This document shows positions 58,130 to 64,000 of a stretch of DNA of 64,000 bases, piece after piece. Within the stretch, counting starts at the first letter, position 1. Each line of letters opens with the position of its first letter. Under the pieces are notes generated by a model. It did no database searches, was not told where the DNA came from, and saw only the letters and a list, made by a program, of their open reading frames with translations. Position numbers and translations under genes: made by a program. Origin of the DNA: Lentisphaerae bacterium RIFOXYA12_64_32 (GTDB lineage: Bacteria > Verrucomicrobiota > Lentisphaeria > Oligosphaerales > YB12-FULL-65-16); NCBI GenBank assembly GCA_001803235.1, contig MHBL01000100.1:1-64000 (forward strand), written 5' to 3'.

Positions 58130-59041
58130 ATGGGCGACGACAAGCTCCCGAACGAAGTTCCCGCCTCGCCTGAGCGGAAGCGTGCGGCCGCGGCCGGCGG
58201 CAAGAACTTCCGCGTTGACCTGCTGCAAGTGGAGCGGCACGTGGTCGAGCGGGTCGAAGCAATACTGCAGCCGATCGGTGAGGCGCGCCAGACGGACATG
58301 TTTCCGGCCTTTGCGCTGGTGGCAGCGGCCAGCCTGGTCGCCTGCCCGTTGCTGTTCCTGATCTTCTGGCTGGTGTTCGGCCTGAGCTGGTGGGCGGCGT
58401 TCTTGTGGGCCGTCCTGATTCTGCTCGGGGCCTGGGGGGCCATGGTCGTGTTGAGCTGCCTCCGCGACCCCAGCCGCGCGGCGGACCTGGCGGCGTGCGA
58501 ATTTGCCGACAGCTTTCCGGCCAGCGCCCCGGCCAGTGCCATGGCGGTCAACGTCATCTCGGCCAAGATGCAGATCATGGTCGAAGACGCCTACGAGGCA
58601 ATCCGCCGCAGTGCCGACCCAGCCACCATCCGGACGCCCATGCCGGAGTACAACGCCTCGGAATACCTGTTGTGGAAGACACTGGCGGAGAAAGGCGTCA
58701 TTGATGCCGACACCGCCGCGAGCACAACGGCGGTTTTCGAGGAAGGCTGTCGCCGGTGGGGCGAATTCTGCCACAAGAAGTACAAGCGCCTCGGCGTGTT
58801 CCGAGACCCGTCGGCGCCAACCGGTGCGGGCAAGGGCGGCGTAGCCGCACTCTACAAGTGCCGCGGCTGCGGCGCCGACGCCTCGCAGCACGCCTCGACC
58901 AGCACAGTCTCGCTGGAGGGCGGGGAAGCCCCGTTCGGGCGCTGTGAGAAGTGCAAGACCCTGTGGTGCGGGAAGTGCGCCAAGCAGGGGTTTGCCCTGA
59001 CCTGCCCGGACTGCGGCGGCAACCTCTCGACCAAACTGTAG
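58130..59041 (+). CDS. Membrane protein with C-terminal zinc ribbon, unknown function
   Basis: The 303-residue protein has an N-terminal helical segment (NFRVDLLQVERHVVERVEAI), two closely spaced membrane helices (LVACPLLFLIFWLVFGLSW and FLWAVLILLGAWGAMVVL), a long soluble part and a C-terminal zinc ribbon with CRGCGAD, then GRCEKCKTLWCGKCAKQG and CPDCGGN, four CxxC pairs. No family can be named. The zinc-ribbon end suggests binding to another protein or nucleic acid. The ATG at 58130 has only a weak ribosome-binding site. Repeat E lies immediately downstream. Confidence 0.72.
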   Translation: MGDDKLPNEVPASPERKRAAAAGGKNFRVDLLQVERHVVERVEAILQPIGEARQTDMFPAFALVAAASLVACPLLFLIFWLVFGLSWWAAFLWAVLILLGAWGAMVVLSCLRDPSRAADLAACEFADSFPASAPASAMAVNVISAKMQIMVEDAYEAIRRSADPATIRTPMPEYNASEYLLWKTLAEKGVIDADTAASTTAVFEEGCRRWGEFCHKKYKRLGVFRDPSAPTGAGKGGVAALYKCRGCGADASQHASTSTVSLEGGEAPFGRCEKCKTLWCGKCAKQGFALTCPDCGGNLSTKL

Positions 59042-59110
59042 GGCCCGCTATGTGTTGATCGGTGCGGGCCAAGTCAGCCTCGCAGAAGGGCGGTCTGCCC
59101 GACCAGGTTC

Positions 59111-59236
59111 CGGTCCAGCGCAGTGGCTCGGCGCGTCCCGCGCTGAAGCGGGGTACGCCGGCCGGTCCCCGGCCGAGGGCCTCGGGCCGGGACGGCCCGG
59201 AGCACCCTACCGCGGTCCCGGAGGTCCCGCGCCACT
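59111..59236 (-). repeat. Dispersed repeat E, copy 2
   Basis: The reverse complement matches 6110-6226 with changes and small insertions. Immediately after it, GGACTACTACGAACGGGCGT (59263 onward) matches the interior of element F copy 2, so fragments of two families are joined here. The region lies in the convergent gap before the flavin reductase gene. Confidence 0.72.
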
Positions 59237-59425
59237 GCCACTCTGCGCATTGTCCGCCGCGGCGGACTACTACGAACGGGCGTATCCCGGCGTACGCTGC
59301 ACATCCTTGTGCTGGAGCCCCCGAGTTCACGTCGCGCGCTCTCGACGGCCTCCCCGTCTCGCCTGGCACATGGCGATGGCCGCATTTTCCGCCAGCCGCC
59401 GCATCCAACGCCGGCGCACCGCCCT

Positions 59426-60115
59426 CTACCGCTTGCGCACGGCGAAGCCGAACCGGCCGAGGCGTTTCCCGAGCAGGTAGTAGTGGCCGTGGGCAAAGGC
59501 GATCAACCGCGCTTTCTCAACGGCCAGCCGGCCGCCTTCGCCGACCAGGTCCTTGGCCACGTGTACAGCCATGATCTCGGCCAGGAACAGGTCGTGTGAG
59601 CCCAGTGTCCGGACGTCACGGACGCGGCACTCGATGTTGATCGGGCATTCGGCCACCAGGGGTGCGCCCACGCGCTGCGCCGGCACGGGCGTCAGGCCGG
59701 TCCGCGCAAACTTGTCCGTGTCGCGGCCGGACCAGACGCCGCACTGATCGACGGCCCGCAACTGGGCCTGCGACGGAATGTTGACCACGAACTCGCGGTT
59801 GCGGCGGATCAGTCCGTGCGAGAACCGCGCCGGCATGATGGCGACCGAGAGCATGGGCGGGGTACTGCACACCGTCCCCGCCCAGGCCACCGTGATGAGG
59901 TTCGGCCGCCCGCCCGGCTCGCCCTGACAGGACAGCATCACTGCCGGGACGGGCATCAGCATGGTACCCGGTTTCCAGACGGTTTTGCTCACCGCCGGCG
60001 CCGGCGGTGGACCGCGGCGGCGGTCTTCGTGTCGATCGTGATCTGGCGACGGGTGCCGGTCGCCGTGGCGGGTGGGGTGTCGGTCGGGTCTGCCGGGTTT
60101 TGGTTTCATTTTCAA
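59426..60115 (-). CDS. Flavin reductase family protein
   Basis: The 229-residue protein has the FMN-binding split-barrel pattern: MPVPAVMLSCQGEPGGRPNL, ITVAWAGTVCSTPPMLSVAI and REFVVNIPSQAQLRAVDQCG. These are the flavin contacts of the flavin reductase-like domain, which supplies reduced flavin to monooxygenases or acts as a small NAD(P)H:flavin oxidoreductase. The first 40 residues are His/Arg/Asp-rich and probably disordered, an unusual extension. A TTG at 60115 fits the AAGGAGT site best (six-base gap); the ATG two codons later at 60109 is possible. The partner enzyme is not evident nearby. Confidence 0.83.
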   Translation of the reverse strand: MKMKPKPGRPDRHPTRHGDRHPSPDHDRHEDRRRGPPPAPAVSKTVWKPGTMLMPVPAVMLSCQGEPGGRPNLITVAWAGTVCSTPPMLSVAIMPARFSHGLIRRNREFVVNIPSQAQLRAVDQCGVWSGRDTDKFARTGLTPVPAQRVGAPLVAECPINIECRVRDVRTLGSHDLFLAEIMAVHVAKDLVGEGGRLAVEKARLIAFAHGHYYLLGKRLGRFGFAVRKR

Positions 60116-60270
60116 GGTCGACTCCTTACTTTCCCCAGATCGCGTTCCGCAATCCTCGTCGTGATCGCGTCTCGATGACCTGCAACGTGGCGAACACGGG
60201 GTCGAGAATCGATGGCGATCACGATTGCGACAGCGATGACCTGTCTGTCATTCCCCTGTCGAGTTTGACA

Positions 60271-62634
60271 CTACCCCGCGTCGCGCTCGGAACTTGGCGC
60301 GCACTCGGCGCTGGCTGTTGGTTCACGGGCCGGTCCGGCCGCATCGTGCAGCCAGTCGAGGTTTTTCCGTACCCGGGCGGCGGTGGCCGGGTTCACAAAC
60401 CGCACTTCAGGTTCAAGGACCAAGCCCGTCTGGCGCTGCACGCGCCGGAGCGCCTCGAGCACCAGTTCGACGAAGTCCTGTTCCGTGCCCTGGCTGTCGT
60501 GCATGAGGAAGTTCGCGTGTTTGCGGCTGACGCCGCAGCCGCCTACTCGCAGGCCTTTGCAGCCGCTGCTGTCCAGCAGGCGGCCGGCCGCCTGGCCCGG
60601 GGGATTGCGGAATACGCACCCGACGCTGTGTCCGCGGGGTTGGCTCTCGCGCCGGCGCCGTCCCGTCTCCTCGAGTCGCGCCACGGCGTCGGTCGCGTCG
60701 CCGTCCGGGAACGTCAGCGTCACGTCGGCCAGAATCACGTCGCCAGGAATGTCCGTGCCGCGATAACGCCAGTCGATTTCATCGCCTGCCTGCCCCCACG
60801 GTTCGCCCGAGGTGCGGAGTCCGCAAACCCGGGCGACGAAATCGCCGATATTGGCGTCGTGGGCGCCGGCGTTCATGGTGATGGCGCCGCCGACCGTGCC
60901 GGGGATCCAGGCCAGGCCCGCCGCGACCGCGGGCAGATGCCCCGCGCGCAGCACCCCGCGGATGAGCCGGGCCAGCGGCACACCCGCGCCGCAGCGCACC
61001 TCAGCGCCGCGGCGCCGTGTGCGGACAAACTCGCCCTGGCGCAACTGGACGAAGAGGCAGGGCAGTTCGTCGTCCGTGCCCACCAGGTTGCTGCCGCCGC
61101 CCAGGACCTGGACGGACAGCCCGAGCGTTCGCGCCCGGGCCAGGAGCGCAACCAGTTGTTCGGTCGACTCCGGCCTGGCCACCAACGGACGGCCCGAGCC
61201 CAGCCGCAGCGTCGTCAACTCCGACCAGGTCTGGTCGCGGCCGATGCGGAGTCCGCCCACCGCCGTGGCCAGATCGTGGCGCCACCGTTCCAGCAGTCCG
61301 TCGACCACGCAGTTCCGCAGCAGCGGCACGAGCTGGCTGACATCGCCCGCGCCGATGACGGCCGCGAGTTCATTCCCCGGCCGGCCGGCGATCTCCGCGG
61401 CCAGTTCCGCGGCCAGTTCCGCGAGCGGCCCGTCGTGGTAGCGTGACGGGACGCCTCGCACCGCGGTGGCAATGGTGCGTGGATCTGCCAGGCTGAGGTC
61501 ATCGAGCCAGGCGGCGAACGGCGCGGTGACGACCGCCTCGTCCGTCGTGCTCAGCGCGTCGGCGAACTCGGCGGCGTAGCGCTTGACGCGCTCGACCCGG
61601 TGCGCCTGGAACACGGCCAGCAGCCGGTGCTTTGGGTAACCGCCGCGGAGCGCGCTGAGACTGGCGCGCAGTTCCGTGGGGTGATGCGCGTAGTCCTCGA
61701 CGATGACGATCCGGCCGTCAGGCGAGCGGAACCGTTCGCTGAGGCGCCGCGACACGCCGCAGAACGACCGCAGGCTGACGGCCGCCTGCGCCGGGGCGAC
61801 ACCCAGTTGCATCGCCGCTTCCAGCGCCAGCGTGGCGTTCATGAGGTTGTGCGCGCCCGGCACGGCCAGCTCCATTCCTGCCGGCCAGTCGGCGAGCGCG
61901 AGGAAACGCGCGGCGGGATGGTGGCTGAACAGTCGCCGTGGCGTCGGGTGGTCCCAGGTGATCAGGCGTTGTGCGGCGTCCGCAAAATCGACAAAGCAGC
62001 GCTCGAGCGCCTCAATGCCGCCGAGGCTCCAGCAGTGATCGTCCTCCACGTTCGTGACGATGGCGTGCGAGCTGCGCACCAGTGACTGTGTGCCGTCGCT
62101 TTCGTCGACTTCCGTGACCAGCACGACGCCGGACCCGGCCCGGGCCGGGCGCGGCCACGCAGGCACATCACCGCCGATCAGATAGCCGGGCTGACGCCCC
62201 GCGTCGAGCAGGATGTGGGCGAGCATCGCCGCGGTCGTGGTCTTGCCGTGCGAGCCGCCGACCGCCACGACGTTGTCGAAGCAGGTCGCGACGTGGGCCA
62301 GGAATTCGCCGCGCCGCATTTCCGGAATACCGAGTTCGCGCGCCCGGATCCGCTCCGGGTTCTCCTCGCGCACGGCGCTGGAGTACACGAGCAGTTCTGC
62401 GCCGTCGACACAGTCGGCCGCATGCCCGGCCTGGACGCGGGCGCCGCGCGCCGCGAGACAGTCCAGCGCCTCGCTGGCCTTGGCATCCGTCCCGGAGACG
62501 GTCAGCCCCCAGTCCAGGCAGATGTGGGCCAGCCCGGACATGCCCACCCCGCCAATACCCGTGAAATGCACCCGCCGCCACGGCAGGCGGGACTGGGATG
62601 ACGCGGCGCGACCGGGGGGCTTTTGGGAATCCAT
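60271..62634 (-). CDS. MurC-MurB fusion: UDP-MurNAc L-alanine ligase plus UDP-GlcNAc-enolpyruvate reductase
   Basis: The 787-residue protein combines two peptidoglycan precursor enzymes. MurC occupies about 18-450: GIGGVGMSGLAHICL, the ATP loop VGGSHGKTTTAAML (about 125-138) and VTEVDESDGTQSLV. MurB starts near 455: VLGGGSNLVGTDDELP (FAD-binding), WIPGTVGGAITMNAGAHD and SVGCVFRNPPGQAAGRLLD, with Cys in the Ser/Cys active-site position. MurB makes UDP-MurNAc, and MurC adds L-Ala, so the two steps are consecutive. The order ligase-first is the reverse of the pathway order. A fused enzyme supports a real peptidoglycan pathway. No other mur genes are in the window. Confidence 0.93.
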   Translation of the reverse strand: MDSQKPPGRAASSQSRLPWRRVHFTGIGGVGMSGLAHICLDWGLTVSGTDAKASEALDCLAARGARVQAGHAADCVDGAELLVYSSAVREENPERIRARELGIPEMRRGEFLAHVATCFDNVVAVGGSHGKTTTAAMLAHILLDAGRQPGYLIGGDVPAWPRPARAGSGVVLVTEVDESDGTQSLVRSSHAIVTNVEDDHCWSLGGIEALERCFVDFADAAQRLITWDHPTPRRLFSHHPAARFLALADWPAGMELAVPGAHNLMNATLALEAAMQLGVAPAQAAVSLRSFCGVSRRLSERFRSPDGRIVIVEDYAHHPTELRASLSALRGGYPKHRLLAVFQAHRVERVKRYAAEFADALSTTDEAVVTAPFAAWLDDLSLADPRTIATAVRGVPSRYHDGPLAELAAELAAEIAGRPGNELAAVIGAGDVSQLVPLLRNCVVDGLLERWRHDLATAVGGLRIGRDQTWSELTTLRLGSGRPLVARPESTEQLVALLARARTLGLSVQVLGGGSNLVGTDDELPCLFVQLRQGEFVRTRRRGAEVRCGAGVPLARLIRGVLRAGHLPAVAAGLAWIPGTVGGAITMNAGAHDANIGDFVARVCGLRTSGEPWGQAGDEIDWRYRGTDIPGDVILADVTLTFPDGDATDAVARLEETGRRRRESQPRGHSVGCVFRNPPGQAAGRLLDSSGCKGLRVGGCGVSRKHANFLMHDSQGTEQDFVELVLEALRRVQRQTGLVLEPEVRFVNPATAARVRKNLDWLHDAAGPAREPTASAECAPSSERDAG

Positions 62635-62700
62635 TCTGTTTATCTCGGTCTGGCGGGCCGCCCCGCGGGGTGGATCGCCCGGGTACAGACGGCTCTGGCT

Positions 62701-62952
62701 CTAGGCGGCATCCGCGCGCGTTCGGGTGGAGTCCATGTACAGCGTATCGGGGCAGATGTCTTGCTCATGCGGCCAGGCAACGGAGCCGAGAAACACGTGG
62801 ACCTGGTTGAAGTACTGGACATCCTTCAGCTCCTGGAAGACCCCCACGTCCAGCAGTCGAGAGCAATCGAAAACACCCACCTCGCCGTTCGTGAACTCGA
62901 GGTGGAGTCTGTATGCCGGTAGCGGGCGTACGGATTTGACGCGCGGATTCAT
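62701..62952 (-). CDS. DUF2442-family small protein
   Basis: The 83-residue protein fits the DUF2442 pattern: MNPRVKSVRPLPAYRLHLEF, GVFDCSRLLDVGVFQELKD and DICPDTLYMDSTRTRA. DUF2442 genes often lie beside DUF4160 genes, as here (11 bases downstream of the neighbour), in pairs proposed to be toxin-antitoxin-like modules. The ATG at 62952 is the start expected from the family; the upstream frame is unlike it. The molecular function is not established. Confidence 0.84.
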   Translation of the reverse strand: MNPRVKSVRPLPAYRLHLEFTNGEVGVFDCSRLLDVGVFQELKDVQYFNQVHVFLGSVAWPHEQDICPDTLYMDSTRTRADAA

Positions 62953-62963
62953 GGTGCCGGTTC

Positions 62964-63233
62964 CTACTTCAACGGATCGATCTTGTACGGTTGCTGTCCA
63001 CTCACAGCAAGCTCCCAGTCCGCCACCAGTTCGTCTCTGTGAATCTCGACCCACGCCAATACAAGCCGCAGTTTCGGAGGCGGCAGGCTGCCTTCCAGCA
63101 GGTCTCCCTCGGGGATCCCGATGACGGCCTCATGCTCCTGGTACCGGACGTGAATGTGTGCGCGCCGGTGCCGCTGCTCGTCCTTGTAGTACATCGAGAC
63201 GATGATGCCATAGAACATGCTGACTACGGGCAT
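62964..63233 (-). CDS. DUF4160-family small protein
   Basis: The 89-residue protein has the family core MFYGIIVSMYYKDEQRHRRA, then HIHVRYQEHEAVIGIPEGDL and an ending with LVLAWVEIHRDELVADWELA. AGGAG precedes the ATG at 63233. It heads a two-gene unit with DUF2442, divergent from the HepT-like gene on the other strand. It is probably the toxin-like or regulatory partner of the pair (inference from the common neighbourhood). Confidence 0.84.
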   Translation of the reverse strand: MPVVSMFYGIIVSMYYKDEQRHRRAHIHVRYQEHEAVIGIPEGDLLEGSLPPPKLRLVLAWVEIHRDELVADWELAVSGQQPYKIDPLK

Positions 63234-63407
63234 GGCACACTCCTGGGTGGACTCTGTCACTCTGTCGTACAATAGGGGCAAAGAAGATCGATGGCAAGGC
63301 TGATGCATCCTGCCGCCAGAAAACATGTGGCTTGCCACACCCTGGCCGCGGTGTATCGTTCCGAACGTCGCTGAAGGCGGCATCCTCAAACCATCTGTGG
63401 GGCGACC

Positions 63408-63824
63408 ATGGAACTGAGCGGGGTCATTTCCGAGCCGGCCGACGTCATCCGCGAGACGGTCCGCGAACTGCGCACACTGTCGGACCTGAGCGTCGCGCGG
63501 CTGGAGGCGGATTTCTTCCTGAAACGTGGTGTCGAGCGATCGCTGCAGATCTGCGTCGAGGCGGTGATCGACATCGCGCACCGGCTCGTGTCACTGCTGG
63601 GCGAACCACCGTGTGCCTCCGCAGGCACGGCGCTGGACACGATCGCGGCACGCGGGATCATTGCAGACGCTGGAAAGTACAGGAAGATGATCCAGTTCCG
63701 AAACCTGGTCGTGCACCGCTACGACGCCGTTGACAACGCGATCCTGGTGGACATTGTGCGCAACCATCTGGGCGATCTGGACAGTTTTATTGCGGAGGTC
63801 GCCCATGCGAACCTTGGATCTTGA
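63408..63824 (+). CDS. HepT-like domain protein (HEPN ribonuclease toxin-type)
   Basis: The 138-residue helical protein shows the HEPN motif FRNLVVHRYDAVDNAI, an Arg-x4-His core followed by a Tyr, as in HepT toxins. Helix-forming residues precede it (LQICVEAVIDIAHRLVSLLG). HepT cuts RNA and is modified by a partner nucleotidyltransferase (MntA). The MntA-type gene follows with a 20-base overlap, so order is toxin then antitoxin. The start at 63408 fits the family, although no strong ribosome-binding site was noted. Confidence 0.84.
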   Translation: MELSGVISEPADVIRETVRELRTLSDLSVARLEADFFLKRGVERSLQICVEAVIDIAHRLVSLLGEPPCASAGTALDTIAARGIIADAGKYRKMIQFRNLVVHRYDAVDNAILVDIVRNHLGDLDSFIAEVAHANLGS

Positions 63825-64000
63825 CCGGCTCGCCGCCTGTCTGTCCGAGCGCGAGGACATCGCGTTCGCCGTCGTGTTCGGCTCGGCGAAGGACGGGACG
63901 GTTGGCCCCGAAAGCGACTTGGACCTTGGCGTCTGTTTTCGCAGCCAGCCCGACACGGAAGAGCTGCTCGAGTTCATGGCTGAGGTCGCCGCCGTCCTGC
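63805..64000 (+). CDS. MntA-type nucleotidyltransferase antitoxin, partial at window end
   Basis: The first 65 codons carry the minimal nucleotidyltransferase signature VVFGSAKDGTVGPESDLDLG, the G-S-x10-D-x-D pattern of MntA proteins, which add AMP to the HepT tyrosine. The start overlaps HepT by 20 bases and is preceded by GGAGG. The gene continues beyond the window, so length and C-terminus are unknown. Confidence 0.82.
   Translation, partial: MRTLDLDRLAACLSEREDIAFAVVFGSAKDGTVGPESDLDLGVCFRSQPDTEELLEFMAEVAAVL

Overview
The window is GC-rich bacterial chromosome with lipopolysaccharide genes (WaaG, WaaP and LpxL types), a fused MurC-MurB cell-wall enzyme, sulfatases, very large secreted proteins with polymorphic-membrane-protein style beta-helix repeats, and many intergenic palindromic elements. 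This combination suggests a Gram-negative member of the PVC superphylum, perhaps Lentisphaerota, Kiritimatiellota or a relative. That placement is inference: no rRNA, tRNA or universal marker gene was seen.

From 1 to 17 kb lie catabolic and secreted functions: two formylglycine-type sulfatases, an MFS transporter, a neutral-ceramidase-like protein, a PHP phosphoesterase, a 1456-residue secreted carbohydrate-active-like protein, a cyclase/formamidase, an SGNH hydrolase whose motif order is circularly permuted, a URO-D-like gene cut off by a small inverted-repeat element, and a kelch-like protein. From 17 to 31.5 kb a single gene encodes a roughly 4810-residue surface or secreted protein: beta-helix blocks, nine copies of an unnamed repeat, three HYR domains and a C-terminal module.

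From 32 to 41.5 kb come a VapBC-like toxin-antitoxin pair, two small cysteine proteins, a TolC/HlyD/RND tripartite efflux system and a cysteine desulfurase. From 41.5 to 53 kb is a metal and metalloid island on the minus strand. It holds an ECF sigma factor, anti-sigma factor and Spy/CnrX-like sensor with a cysteine-rich EF-hand-like protein, a second ECF sigma factor, two ArsR repressors with visible inverted-repeat operators, and an ars operon (ArsP-type permease, redox-active thioredoxin, DGC protein, ArsF-like, ArsG/CcdA-like and two thioredoxin-fold proteins). A REP-associated tyrosine transposase with flanking inverted REP-like repeats sits between the arsF-like and arsG-like genes, and repeats of the same family are scattered through the island.

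From 53 to 64 kb are LPS core genes, 6-phosphogluconate dehydrogenase, a zinc-ribbon membrane protein, a flavin reductase, MurC-MurB, a DUF4160/DUF2442 pair and a HepT/MntA-type pair that runs off the window end.

The most unusual overall feature is the density of palindromic and terminal-inverted-repeat elements: at least nine families lie between genes. One family occurs as two copies with conserved ends but different, still perfectly self-complementary cores. No tRNA, rRNA or true CRISPR array was recognised.
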